DNA of 64,000 nt from PMG-095 sp049324695 (GCA_049324695.1 JBMOMJ010000005.1:1-64000), one strand, 5' to 3'. Counted from the first letter of the stretch, positions 42,735 to 51,417 are shown. Made by a program: numbers and translations. The notes: generated by a model not told the origin, from the sequence alone.

Positions 42735-43286
42735 TCAGGCGGTCTTCTTCAGCTTCTGAGTGAGGGTCTCGTCGCCCTTCTTCCAGTTGCAGGGGCAAAG
42801 TTCGTCCGTCTGCAAGCCGTCGAGCACGCGCAAGATCTCGTCCACGTTGCGCCCGACGTTGAGGTCGTTCGCAGTCGCGAAACGCACAATTCCTTGCGGA
42901 TCGACGATGATGGTCGCGCGCAACGCCACGCCCGCTTCCGGGTGAAGAATGCCGAGCTGCATGGCCAGCGCGGGCGAGAAGAACAAGAGCGCGTGGTTCA
43001 AGCCCTTGAGATCGGCGTGCTGTAGACGCCACGCGAGGTGGGAGTGCTCATTGTCGGTAGAACCACCCAGAACCACCGCTTCGCGGTCTGCGAACGCCTT
43101 GAGCTTCTTGTCAAAGTCGACGATCTCGGTCGGGCAGACGAAGGTGAAGTCCTTCGGGTACGTGTAGAGGACAAGCCACTTGCCCGGAAAGTCCTTCGAC
43201 GTAATGGTCTTGAACTCTTTGCCTTTTTCAATGCTTACGCAGGCTTGGGTGCTGAACTCGGGAAGCTTCGAGCCGGGGACGATCAT
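42735..43286 (-). CDS. ahpC: 2-Cys peroxiredoxin (AhpC type)
   Basis: 183 aa from the ATG at 43284-43286, with AGGAG eight bases upstream; the longer frame to 43343 is unneeded. Peroxidatic Cys is C51 in KDFTFVCPTEI; the resolving Cys is probably C164 or C166 in DELCPCNWKKG. The core between has the RTxE-independent AhpC pattern FFSPALAMQLGILHP, ATIIVDPQGIVRFATAND and NVGRNVDEILRVLDGLQ. It reduces hydrogen peroxide and organic hydroperoxides; the reductant is usually thioredoxin, AhpF or AhpD. No reductase gene is adjacent. A 13-base palindrome about 65 bases upstream is a candidate operator. Confidence 0.93.
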   Translation of the reverse strand: MIVPGSKLPEFSTQACVSIEKGKEFKTITSKDFPGKWLVLYTYPKDFTFVCPTEIVDFDKKLKAFADREAVVLGGSTDNEHSHLAWRLQHADLKGLNHALLFFSPALAMQLGILHPEAGVALRATIIVDPQGIVRFATANDLNVGRNVDEILRVLDGLQTDELCPCNWKKGDETLTQKLKKTA

Positions 43287-43351
43287 TGGAATTCTCCTGG
43301 AGGTGACTGCGAGCTTCGGAGGCGAAACCCGCCGTGGAACCAATCTGGATG

Positions 43352-43364
43352 TAGACTTAGTCTA
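43352..43364 (-). promoter_or_regulatory. Candidate operator palindrome upstream of ahpC
   Basis: TAGACT-T-AGTCTA is a perfect 6-1-6 inverted repeat and is AT-richer than its surroundings. It lies 66-78 bases before the ahpC ATG. The 6-1-6 layout resembles, but is not identical to, PerR/Fur-family 7-1-7 boxes. Confidence 0.4.
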
Positions 43365-43531
43365 AACCCGGAGCGTCGTCAAACCCCCTTTCCGCCCTTT
43401 TCGGCTCCCGCCCAAGGCGTCTGAGCCGCCGGGCCGAAGCCCACCACACGAACGCAGAAGTTGCATCCGCTTCGTGCCAAACCCCTTCGCTGCCGCTTGC
43501 CGGAAAGCAGCCCGCTGCATATGGTTAGCGG

Positions 43532-44407
43532 GTGGGAGCACACGTCCTGCGCGGTGTCGTCGCAACGTTCGGGTTGGCCGTATCGGCATGCTCGGGCTCG
43601 ACCTCGACGTATACGTCGGATTCGGAACGCGGCAGCACACACGCTCTCGTAACCATCGAGCGACGTGAGGTGCTCGGAGCAACCGCCGTTGCTGACGCTC
43701 GTGCGTTCGCGAGCTTCGTGAAAACACCTCCCGAGGTGGACGTCACGATGGTTACTCGCCTGGCGGGTCTCGATCTGACTCTGCCCGAGCCCGGCGAGTG
43801 TGCGCTCGGCGGTACCCATCGGGACGTGGGCAGCATGTCGAGCCCGCTCCGGCGCGTCGAGCTGCTCGCCGCTGGCGACGTCGCGCTCGAAACGCCCGAG
43901 GGCCGTGTAGAGCTTGCGCCCCGCCCGTTTCCGGCAGTCACCGATCTATTCGCCGGCGTGGTCTACACCACGCGCGATCGCGCGGCTTCGCTTCCGGCGG
44001 GCGAAGTTTACGCGCTCAGCGCCTCGCTCGGTCCGCTGTCGGTAAGCAGCGAAGCTCCGGCTGCACTTTCTACGATTACCCTCGCAGGGCAGCCGCTGAA
44101 CTCGGGCATCATCCTGCCCACGGCCGGCGCCGAACTGACCTGGAAAGCCGGCAATCCGCGCGATGTCGTGTACGTCACGTTGGGTTCGGCAGATGGAACG
44201 CCGCTCGCTGTGTGCTCATTCCGCGACGACGCCGGCCGCGGCATGCTGCCGAGCAGCATCGTGCCCGATGTGAGTCCCATCAACGTCGCATTGCATCGCT
44301 TGCGTACGGTGGCGTTGCCGGCAAGCTCTGGCGTCGGCGGCATCGACGCTGGCGAGCTGCGCTTCGATTTCGAATTTTCGGCGAGCGTGAGCGTTCAAGC
44401 GCGCTGA
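43532..44407 (+). CDS. Predicted lipoprotein, unknown function
   Basis: 291 aa from a GTG at 43532. The lipoprotein signal is GVVATFGLAVSAC (Cys about 20). The mature part looks all-beta (VTIERREVLGATAVADARAF, LAGLDLTLPEPGECALGG, VELLAAGDVALETPEGRVEL, GVVYTTRDRAA, LTWKAGNPRDVVYVTLGSADG), reminiscent of immunoglobulin-like extracellular folds, and ends with a strand of alternating residues. I recognise no family. It is 24 bases upstream of the lipase-like gene, so both may be expressed together; a lipase and a lipoprotein pair could relate to an extracytoplasmic process. Confidence 0.6.
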   Translation: MGAHVLRGVVATFGLAVSACSGSTSTYTSDSERGSTHALVTIERREVLGATAVADARAFASFVKTPPEVDVTMVTRLAGLDLTLPEPGECALGGTHRDVGSMSSPLRRVELLAAGDVALETPEGRVELAPRPFPAVTDLFAGVVYTTRDRAASLPAGEVYALSASLGPLSVSSEAPAALSTITLAGQPLNSGIILPTAGAELTWKAGNPRDVVYVTLGSADGTPLAVCSFRDDAGRGMLPSSIVPDVSPINVALHRLRTVALPASSGVGGIDAGELRFDFEFSASVSVQAR

Positions 44408-44431
44408 TTCAGGTATCGACAGTCGCGCCCC

Positions 44432-45568
44432 ATGAGCGCTCCGCATCGCGTCTACTTCGTGCCCGGCATGTTCGGCTTCGGCCATCTCGCCGGCTACGAC
44501 TATTTCAATCACGTCCGGCGAGCGCTGGAGCAGCGCTACTCGGCGGCGGGGATCCCTGTCATCTTCGAGGACGTACCTGCGCCGCCCACCTCATCGCTGC
44601 GCTACCGCTCTCGCGTGTTGGCAACCACCGTTGCGCGAAGTGTCAGCCGGGAAGACGGGCCCATCCACTTCATCGGTCACTCGACGGGCGGCCTCGACGT
44701 GCGCCTGGTGCTCTCCCCTAGCGCGAACCTCGGCCTCCCCCCAGAGCTCCTCAGCTTTCGTTCGCGCGTTGCTAGCGCAGTGACCATGAACACGCCGCAC
44801 TACGGCACCCCGCTAGCCAGCTACTTCGCGACCGTGTCCGGCACGCGCCTGCTCTACGCGCTGAGCCTGCTCACGGTGGTCTCGCTTTCCGTCGGTGAGC
44901 CGTCGCTCGCCATCTTCTCCAGGCTTTTGGCGGGCGTCGGCAGCATCGACAACCTGTTCGGCGGCGATCTGAAGCTCGTTAGTCGCATTACGGACTCGAT
45001 CTTGCGCTTCGTCGACAAAGACGGCCGGCAAGAGATCCATGAGTTTCTCAGCCAGGTACGCGTCGATCAGGGCGGTGTGATCCAAATCATGCCGGAGGCG
45101 ATGGATCTCTTCAACGCGGCCACCGAAAACCAAACCAACGTGCGCTACGCCTGCGTCGCGTCCGCCGCTCCCGCTCCGCGCCTATTGCGCGCTGCGAGCC
45201 GCCTGCGTTCGCCGTACGCTGCACTCACCGCCGCGATCTACGCAACCCTCTATCAATTCACGAGCCAGCGACCGAAGGTGTATCCCTACGCGCAACCCAC
45301 ACCGCGCGAAGTCGACCTCATGCGCGCTGGTATTCCTCACGAGGTCGATGAAAGCTCGAACGACGGCATCGTGCCTACGTTGAGCATGCTGTGGGGAGAT
45401 CTTCTATGGGCGGGCGAAGCCGATCATCTCGACGTGCTCGGCCACTTCCACGACGAGCAAATTCCCACCGACCATACCGACTGGGTGCGCAGCGGTTCGC
45501 GCTTCACGCGCCAACGCTTCGCCGCACTGGTCGACGCCATCGCCAAGTTCCAGCTCGCGCCGAGCTGA
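44432..45568 (+). CDS. Alpha/beta-hydrolase, lipase-like
   Basis: 378 aa. The fold is that of triacylglycerol lipases: YFVPGMFGFGHLAGYDYF at the N-terminus (oxyanion region), the nucleophile serine in FIGHSTGGLDVRLVL, then TMNTPHYGTPLASYF, and the acid and histidine near the C-terminus (ESSNDGIVPTLSML; AGEADHLDVLGHFHD). No signal peptide is present, so it is cytoplasmic or exported by another route. Substrate unknown; sequence around the nucleophile suits esters or glycerolipids. It converges with the Rpn-type nuclease with five bases between the stops. Confidence 0.85.
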   Translation: MSAPHRVYFVPGMFGFGHLAGYDYFNHVRRALEQRYSAAGIPVIFEDVPAPPTSSLRYRSRVLATTVARSVSREDGPIHFIGHSTGGLDVRLVLSPSANLGLPPELLSFRSRVASAVTMNTPHYGTPLASYFATVSGTRLLYALSLLTVVSLSVGEPSLAIFSRLLAGVGSIDNLFGGDLKLVSRITDSILRFVDKDGRQEIHEFLSQVRVDQGGVIQIMPEAMDLFNAATENQTNVRYACVASAAPAPRLLRAASRLRSPYAALTAAIYATLYQFTSQRPKVYPYAQPTPREVDLMRAGIPHEVDESSNDGIVPTLSMLWGDLLWAGEADHLDVLGHFHDEQIPTDHTDWVRSGSRFTRQRFAALVDAIAKFQLAPS

Positions 45569-45573
45569 CGGCG

Positions 45574-46473
45574 CTACTCCGCGGAAGGCACCTCGGCCCA
45601 CAGCTCTTGCGCCGATCCTACCCTCGCAACACGGCTAAGCCAGCGCTGCAACGTCTGCGCATCGTTCATTTCGAGAATTCTTTCGCGCTCAGCAGTGGAC
45701 AGCACGAAACCGCGCGACTCCAGCACCGCCAGCACGGCTGCGCGCTGCCCGCGAACTTCGCCCTCGGAGCGCCCTTCATTGCGCCCTTGCGCGAGAGCAT
45801 CGCGAAGCGCTTTGGTTCGGATCCGGTAGCCCGCTGGGATCATCTCGAAGGCCTTTCTAGCAGCCGCACCAAGTGCGTCGTTGATCAGGTCGGAGTATAG
45901 CACCACGCGATCAGGGTCATGGAGGTCTTCAAGCCCCTCTCCCGCCGCAAGAGCAATTCTTATCGCGGTTTGCACATCGCCGCGTCCGTGAGCCATGGCA
46001 GACAGAACTGCCAGCTCGGGCTCACGACGTGCACGCGTCGGCTCCGTAATGATCGGAATTGCATCAGGGCCGAGTGCGAGTACTTGGCAGACGCTGCCCG
46101 GACCCAGCGGAATTGGCTTGGCAGCCCAACGCGCCACGCTGCGCTTCGGAGACAAAACAAGGACGGCAATAGGGCACTGGAAGCGGGCACGAAGCTCGGC
46201 TTGGTACACCGGCCAGGTAAAGCGTTTGCGGGCATGGCGCCGGAGCTGAACCTCGAACACGATGCCAAACACCGGCTTGTCGTTGACGAGCAGCAGCACC
46301 ACCAAGTCCGCACGGTACTCTGCGGGAACGATGTCGGTGAGATCAGCTGCCTCGACGCGCACCGCTGCATAAGCGGGAAGGTCGATGTGCAAAGCTTCGC
46401 GCAGAAGTTCCGCTGCAAGCTCCGGCCGATTCCTGAATAGGAGCAACAGCGCCTCGTGAAGGTGGGACGGCAT
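45574..46473 (-). CDS. Rpn-type PD-(D/E)XK nuclease protein
   Basis: 299 aa. It starts with HLHEALLLLFRNRPELAAELLREAL, and has the PD-(D/E)XK core in EYRADLVVLLLVNDKPVFGIVFEVQLRRHARKRFTWPVY: the Asp of RADLV and the E-x-Q pair of FEVQL, as in Rpn (recombination-promoting nuclease/DUF4351-type) proteins. The remainder is helical: VQTAIRIALAAGEGLEDLHDP, ALRDALAQGRNEGRSEGEVRGQ and ERERILEMNDAQTLQRWLSR, the coil-like C-terminus of this family. Members often occur in multiple copies and were once annotated as transposases. It stands alone between the hydrolase and the PDZ lipoprotein. Confidence 0.75.
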   Translation of the reverse strand: MPSHLHEALLLLFRNRPELAAELLREALHIDLPAYAAVRVEAADLTDIVPAEYRADLVVLLLVNDKPVFGIVFEVQLRRHARKRFTWPVYQAELRARFQCPIAVLVLSPKRSVARWAAKPIPLGPGSVCQVLALGPDAIPIITEPTRARREPELAVLSAMAHGRGDVQTAIRIALAAGEGLEDLHDPDRVVLYSDLINDALGAAARKAFEMIPAGYRIRTKALRDALAQGRNEGRSEGEVRGQRAAVLAVLESRGFVLSTAERERILEMNDAQTLQRWLSRVARVGSAQELWAEVPSAE

Positions 46474-46554
46474 GCTGATAGCCGCTCATCGGTCACGGGC
46501 ATGACTCAGTTGCGCGAATTGCGACCGTCTAGCGAACCAAGCTTCGGGCTACGA

Positions 46555-47040
46555 CTACTTGGACGAAAGCGCAGTGGCTGCCGGCACGTTGCGCTCGATG
46601 ATTTCGTAGCTGAGCGTGCGGGGCGTTCCGTCTCGCAGGTAGCTGACCTTCAGAACTGGTGCTGTTTTTAGCGACTGGAAGACTTCGAAAGCTTGGCTAT
46701 CGCGCTCGATCGGCTTGTCGTTCACCTGCGTGACGATGTCGCCAGGCTGGAGGTCGACGCCCTCCCAAAAGTCGCGTGGATAGAGAGCGCGCACAATCCA
46801 ACCGGCAAATTTGTCGTCGCGCAGGTTGGGCTCGACCTTAATTTTTTGCAGAAACGAGCCGGCGCCTTGGTCCACGACGTGCACGACGTCGTCTCGGAAC
46901 AGCTTACCGGGAGGAGCCTGCGTGTTGGAGGCGACGGGAGCAGCTGGAGGCGGCGGCGCCATGGCGGGTGCCGGGCCCTCGAGCACGGGAGTCGACGCAC
47001 AACCGACTAGGGCAAGTGCGCCCAAAACGAGGCATTTCAC
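46555..47040 (-). CDS. Lipoprotein with PDZ-like domain
   Basis: About 161 aa from the GTG at 47038-47040; a second GTG at 47059-47061 is possible. The signal is KCLVLGALALVGCAS with the lipobox Cys near 14, followed by a Pro/Ala linker. Residues about 45-150 resemble a PDZ domain: LPGLRDDKFAGW-like start, ALYPRDFWEGVDLQPGDIVTQVNDKPIERDSQAFEVFQSLKTAPVLKVSYLRDGTP in pieces. That resembles the C-terminal part of GspC/EpsC. No protease motif is present, so it is probably an envelope adaptor. It is 65 bases downstream of tmk on the same strand. Confidence 0.75.
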   Translation of the reverse strand: MKCLVLGALALVGCASTPVLEGPAPAMAPPPPAAPVASNTQAPPGKLFRDDVVHVVDQGAGSFLQKIKVEPNLRDDKFAGWIVRALYPRDFWEGVDLQPGDIVTQVNDKPIERDSQAFEVFQSLKTAPVLKVSYLRDGTPRTLSYEIIERNVPAATALSSK

Positions 47041-47105
47041 GCAGCGATTATGGCAGAGCACTCACCGCGCGGCCAAATCGGCGAGCAGCCATGCGGGCTG
47101 GCGCC

Positions 47106-47753
47106 TCAACGGGCAGGCAAAACGCTGGTAATTGCGGCGAGCAGCCGCGCCGTGACCTCGTCGGCGCTTCCCTCACCCGAGACGTGCACGATGCGCTGGC
47201 TTGGAGCCAGTGTTTCCGCAGCAGCGTAGGCTCGCGTCAGGCGCGCTTGCGTCGACATCGCATCAAACAACTCTTCAGGCCCGCCGCGCGCTTTGCGGCG
47301 TTCCGCGGCGACCTCCAGCGAGACATCGAGCACCAGGGTGAGATCGGGAATACGCGCTGCGCGGTTCAGATTTTCGATCCACGAAACGGCATCCGCGACG
47401 CTGGGTGGTGCTGTCACCGACTGGTAAACGATGCTCGACAAGGTGTAGCGGTCGCTCACCACGATGGCACCTTCGCGCAAGGCCGGTTCCACGAAGCTCG
47501 TGACGTGGTCGAGCCGATCAGCCGCAAATGCCAGCGCAAGGGTTGCCCACTCGAAACGTCGAGGCGAGCCATCCACACTGGTCAATCGCTTCTCCAGCGC
47601 TTGTCGGATCAGGAGCCCAACGGGGCCATCACTGGGCTCGAAGGTCGGGCGTGCATCGTAACCGCGTTCGCGCAACGCCTCGACCACGTGACGGGTCTGC
47701 GTCGTGCTGCCACAACCATCGACGCCCTCGAGCACGATGAAACGGCCGTTCAC
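47106..47753 (-). CDS. tmk: Thymidylate kinase with atypical P-loop
   Basis: 215 aa from the GTG at 47751-47753, which overlaps the panC stop (GTGA); the frame to 47789 is unneeded. Tmk features are RFIVLEGVDGCGSTTQTRHVVEALRERG, FEPSDGPVGLLIRQAL, LAFAADRLDHV, VVSDRYTLSSIVYQS (the DRY/S motif) and LTLVLDVSLEVAAERRKARGG. The P-loop reads GVDGCGSTTQ, so the lysine of GxxGxGK[ST] is replaced by Ser. Similar Lys-less P-loops occur in other deltaproteobacterial-type thymidylate kinases. It phosphorylates dTMP to dTDP. It forms an operon with panB and panC. Confidence 0.9.
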   Translation of the reverse strand: MNGRFIVLEGVDGCGSTTQTRHVVEALRERGYDARPTFEPSDGPVGLLIRQALEKRLTSVDGSPRRFEWATLALAFAADRLDHVTSFVEPALREGAIVVSDRYTLSSIVYQSVTAPPSVADAVSWIENLNRAARIPDLTLVLDVSLEVAAERRKARGGPEELFDAMSTQARLTRAYAAAETLAPSQRIVHVSGEGSADEVTARLLAAITSVLPAR

Positions 47754-48628
47754 GCCAGAGCTCCGAGATCGTCTTCGCCTAACACCCAATTGTCGATTAG
47801 CCGCGTCTTGCCGAGAAAAGCTGCCACCGCCAGAACCGCGCGCTCGGGCACGTCGGCGTCGTCCGAAATCGGCTCGAGATCCTCGGCCGTAACGAGCTCC
47901 ACGTAGTCGACGCGGAAACCCGCGTTGGCCAGCGCTTGTTCGACTGGGGTCCGCAGAGCGGCCGCTCGACGCTCACCCGCGGCGAAGCTGCGCGCGGCAC
48001 CGACCAGTTGCTGAAAGATCTGAGTCGCTTGCGCGCGCTCGGGTGCGCTCAGGTACGCGTTGCGCGAACTCATTGCCAGACCGTCGGGCTCTCGAACAAT
48101 GGGGTGGCCCTCGACTTCGACGGGCAACAAAAGATCCCTCGCCATGCGACGGATGACTTGCAGCTGCTGATAGTCCTTGCGACCGAACACAGCGAGGCAA
48201 GGCCCAGTGGCATTGAAAAACTTGGCGACGACAGTGGCCACGCCGTCGAAGTGATTGGGCCGACGCGGTCCACACAACACGTCCGTGAGCTTGGCAACGT
48301 GGACGCGCGTTTGCTCCCCCTGCGGATACATCTCTGCCACGCTCGGTGCGAATACGTGTTGAACGCCGCGTTCAGCGCAGAGTGCCAGGTCGCGTTCGAA
48401 CGTGCGGGGGTAGCGGGCGAAGTCTTCGTTCGGGCCGAACTGCGTGGGGTTCACGAAAATGGTGACTACCGGAACCGCGCCCCGAATGCGGGCATGCTCC
48501 GCGAGTGCCAGATGCCCCTGGTGCAGAGCGCCCATGGTTGGCACCAAGCCCACGCGCGCGCTGGCTCCGCGCAAGCCGTCACACGCTGCTCGAAACTCTG
48601 CGACGCTCTCGTAAACATTGGGTGTCAT
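47750..48628 (-). CDS. panC: Pantothenate synthetase
   Basis: 292 aa. ATP-binding HxGH motif in VPTMGALHQGHLALAEHA; the nucleotide-binding VVTIFVNPTQFGPNEDFARYPRTFERDL; VTDVLCGPRRPNHFDGVATVVAKFF-type loop; FGRKDYQQLQVIRRM; and the KMSKS-like site in AMSSRNAYLSAPER. It joins pantoate and beta-alanine with ATP to make pantothenate. Start and stop overlap panB and tmk by four bases, so the three are co-translated. No panD is in the window. Confidence 0.96.
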   Translation of the reverse strand: MTPNVYESVAEFRAACDGLRGASARVGLVPTMGALHQGHLALAEHARIRGAVPVVTIFVNPTQFGPNEDFARYPRTFERDLALCAERGVQHVFAPSVAEMYPQGEQTRVHVAKLTDVLCGPRRPNHFDGVATVVAKFFNATGPCLAVFGRKDYQQLQVIRRMARDLLLPVEVEGHPIVREPDGLAMSSRNAYLSAPERAQATQIFQQLVGAARSFAAGERRAAALRTPVEQALANAGFRVDYVELVTAEDLEPISDDADVPERAVLAVAAFLGKTRLIDNWVLGEDDLGALA

Positions 48629-49530
48629 GAAGGTTCGTCCGCCGCCGGACCATAGCCGGTTGGGCTCTCCTCGACCACGGGACGCGCACCCGTTTCCTCC
48701 TGCGGTAAACGTGGCTTCGGCGCCGCGCCACCAAACGAATGTTCGGCGCCGGGGAAAATATTGCTCTGTACTTCGGCCACGTAGGCGCGCGTGGCCGCTA
48801 CTACCGCGTCACCGAGCTCCGCGAAGCGCTTGACGAACTTCGGACGAACCTCCGAGTACATGCCGAGAAAGTCGTAGCAGACCAGCACCTGTCCATCGCA
48901 GTGTGGACCTGCGCCGATTCCAATCGTGGGGATCGCAATCGACTCGGTCACACGGCGAGCAAGCTCGGACGGAATGCCTTCGAGTACGATCGCGTATGCG
49001 CCTGCCTCTTCGAGGAGCCGCGCATCGCGCAACAAGCGCTCCGCCGAAGATTCATCGCGCCCCTGCACGCGAAAGCCACCCATGGTGTGGACGGACTGCG
49101 GCAAAAGTCCGAGGTGACCCATTACAGGAATGCCAGCCGCAACGATGTTGCGGACATGCTCGTGGTAGCGCTCTCCGCCCTCGAGCTTCACGGCTTCGAA
49201 GCCGCCGTCTTTCACCATCCGCCCCGCGTTCTCCAACGCCTGCGTCGGCGACACTTGGAAGCTCATGAACGGCATGTCGCCCACCACGTGTGCACGTCGT
49301 GCGCCGCGTGCGACGGCGCGACCGTGATAACAAATCTCGTCGAGGGTGACAGGCAACGTGTTTTCACGACCTTGCACCACCATCCCGAGTGAATCGCCAA
49401 CGAGCAGCACATCGGCTCCGCCGGCATCGAGCAGCCGCGCGAGCGTCGCGTCGTAGGCGGTGAGCACGGCGATCTTCTGGCCGCGCTGTTTTCGGGAACG
49501 AAGCTCCGGAACCGTAATTTTTCCGTTCAT
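48625..49530 (-). CDS. panB: 3-methyl-2-oxobutanoate hydroxymethyltransferase
   Basis: 301 aa, about 35 longer than E. coli PanB because of a C-terminal extension of Pro/Gly/Glu-rich character. The barrel core is clear: LTAYDATLARLLDAGGADVLLVGDSLGMVVQG, TLDEICYHGRAVARG, VVGDMPFMSFQVSP, AVKLEGGERYHEHV, VMGHLGLLPQSVH, AIVLEGIPSELARRV and TIGIGAGPHCDGQVLV with DFLGM. It transfers a one-carbon unit from 5,10-methylenetetrahydrofolate to 2-oxoisovalerate in pantothenate synthesis. It starts the panB-panC-tmk unit; the divergent DUF4175-like gene begins about 90-130 bases away. Confidence 0.96.
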   Translation of the reverse strand: MNGKITVPELRSRKQRGQKIAVLTAYDATLARLLDAGGADVLLVGDSLGMVVQGRENTLPVTLDEICYHGRAVARGARRAHVVGDMPFMSFQVSPTQALENAGRMVKDGGFEAVKLEGGERYHEHVRNIVAAGIPVMGHLGLLPQSVHTMGGFRVQGRDESSAERLLRDARLLEEAGAYAIVLEGIPSELARRVTESIAIPTIGIGAGPHCDGQVLVCYDFLGMYSEVRPKFVKRFAELGDAVVAATRAYVAEVQSNIFPGAEHSFGGAAPKPRLPQEETGARPVVEESPTGYGPAADEPS

Positions 49531-49619
49531 GGCTACCTGCCGAAGCTTGCATCAACTTTCGGAAGGCGTCGCCCGCGCCGCTGGGATCCGCCTGGACCAG
49601 GGCGAAACCGAGGGGTACG

Positions 49620-51404
49620 CTGAAGATCCTGGCACCGCTGCACGCTGATTCGGGCTTTTTGCACGAGGTTCGCCGCTGGGCGCGGCGGATTCACGCTCGC
49701 CAGCTGCTGCGCGCCGCGCTCGCGGGCGGAACGTTGGGCTCGGTGGGCGCGCTCGCGGTCAGCTACGCGTTGTGGTTTTTCCACGTGGGTCCGTGGCGAG
49801 GTTTTGCCTTGCTGGGCTGCGTGGCGGGCGCGCTGGTCGGCATCGTCGTCGGGATGCGCCGGCGCTGGGCTGCCTCGCATGTTGCGTTGTTTCTCGACGC
49901 ACGGCTCGGGGAGGCAGAGCTGGTGAGCAGTGCGCTCGAGCGGGCCGAGCAAACGGACGAGGTCGCTGTTTCACTGCAACGCCGAGCTCAGGAGAGGCTG
50001 CGTCAGCTTCCGGCGGCGCGACTCGAGCTTCGGAGCTGGTCACGCTGGCATGCTGTGGCACTGCCCGCGCTCGCAGTTGCGGTTTGGCTTGCGTTGCTGC
50101 CAACACGCGTCGCCGTGGCCGCGAACACACCCGGCAGCAAGCTGGTAAAACGCAGCGATGTCCCCGGGCTCGAGCGCATCGAGGCGTTGAGCAATGCGCC
50201 CAACCTATCCAGTGCAGACGCGGAGCGCTTGAAGCGCCTCGCCGAAGAAGCGCGGCGCTTGCGAGCCGATTTGGCGCGCGGATTGACGCAACGGGAAGCC
50301 CAGGCACGCATCGCCGCGCTGCGCGAAAGCGTCGGGCGTGAACGTGAGCGCTTTGGTGATCGCAACGAGCGCCCCGGGCTCGAAGCCGCCATTTCGGCGC
50401 TCGAAGCGGATCCAGCGGGAAAACGCCTAGCCAAGGCGTTGGGTGATGGAGATTTGGTCCAGTTCGACGAGGAGATGCAGCGGCTCGCCAATCAGGCTGA
50501 GAGCGCATCCCGCGAGGCCGTGCGCCGCGCCATCGAGGAGGCGGCGCGCGCAGCTCGCGAGAAGAATGCGCGCAAGCTGGCAGAGTTTTTGGACCGCAAA
50601 CGCAAAGACTTTCGTGAGCGCGAAGCCAACGCGCGCGTGCTGCGCGAATTCGCGAAATCGCTGGAGGGAAAGTTACCGCCCGAGGCCCAGTCGGATGCGA
50701 AGCAGTTCGATGAGACCGGCGATCCCGAAGCGGCGCGCCGCCTAGCCGAGGCGCTCGGAAAGGCCCTGAAGGGGCTGAGTGAAGAGGAGCGCGAGCGACT
50801 TGCGGAAGCGCTGAAGTCCAAGCTCGGCTCCTCAGAAGAAGGGCTTTCGCAGATGAGCCCGGACGAAATGCAGCGTCTGCTCGACTCGTTGAAGAGCCGT
50901 GACGCTCAAAAGAAGCTCGAGGACGCGTTGAGGGATCTCGCCAAGCAGGGCTCCGACGCCGAGCGCGAACGCGCGCTGGACGACGCCGAGCGCGGCGGCG
51001 CGGAGGCCGAACGCAGCTTGGGGGGTTCACCCATGCCACTGCCGATGCCCGGCCGAAGTGGGCCCTCCGAGGGTGCTCCAGGGCAAAAGTCGGGTTCGGG
51101 AAACGAGAAGAACGGCAGCGGCAACGGCAACGGCAACGGTCCGAGCGGCCCTGGCAAGCACGACGGCTCGACCGATAAGGTGCCCGGCAATGAGCTTCGA
51201 TCCCGCGCCAACGCGCGTTGGCTGCCGGGTGCACCCCTGGCCGCGCGTTCGCTGGGGCGAGCGCCGGGCCGCGCCGGGGAAACGGCCAATCAGGTGGGCG
51301 TCGGCAATTTGTCGAGTCGCGCCAGCTCCGAAGTGAGCGCCATCGAAGGCGCCGACATTCCCGAGGAGTACCGCGAGCACGTCGGGCGCTATTTCGAGCC
51401 GTAG
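49620..51404 (+). CDS. DUF4175-like membrane protein with long coiled coil
   Basis: About 594 aa if started at CTG 49620 (GAGGGG five bases upstream) or 581 aa from TTG 49659; there is no ATG at the start. Three hydrophobic segments (about 30-55, 60-75, 130-150, counted from CTG) are followed by an Arg/Glu/Ala coiled coil of about 300 residues (LKRLAEEARRLRADLARGLTQ, KLAEFLDRKRKDFREREANARVL), then a Gly/Ser/Asn-rich linker (GNGNGNG) and a short conserved-looking end. The layout matches DUF4175-type proteins found with MoxR/VWA genes. It probably anchors or scaffolds the complex at the inner membrane. The MoxR gene starts 13 bases after the stop. Confidence 0.75.
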   Translation: MKILAPLHADSGFLHEVRRWARRIHARQLLRAALAGGTLGSVGALAVSYALWFFHVGPWRGFALLGCVAGALVGIVVGMRRRWAASHVALFLDARLGEAELVSSALERAEQTDEVAVSLQRRAQERLRQLPAARLELRSWSRWHAVALPALAVAVWLALLPTRVAVAANTPGSKLVKRSDVPGLERIEALSNAPNLSSADAERLKRLAEEARRLRADLARGLTQREAQARIAALRESVGRERERFGDRNERPGLEAAISALEADPAGKRLAKALGDGDLVQFDEEMQRLANQAESASREAVRRAIEEAARAAREKNARKLAEFLDRKRKDFREREANARVLREFAKSLEGKLPPEAQSDAKQFDETGDPEAARRLAEALGKALKGLSEEERERLAEALKSKLGSSEEGLSQMSPDEMQRLLDSLKSRDAQKKLEDALRDLAKQGSDAERERALDDAERGGAEAERSLGGSPMPLPMPGRSGPSEGAPGQKSGSGNEKNGSGNGNGNGPSGPGKHDGSTDKVPGNELRSRANARWLPGAPLAARSLGRAPGRAGETANQVGVGNLSSRASSEVSAIEGADIPEEYREHVGRYFEP

Positions 51405-51417
51405 TATAGTGGGCGCG

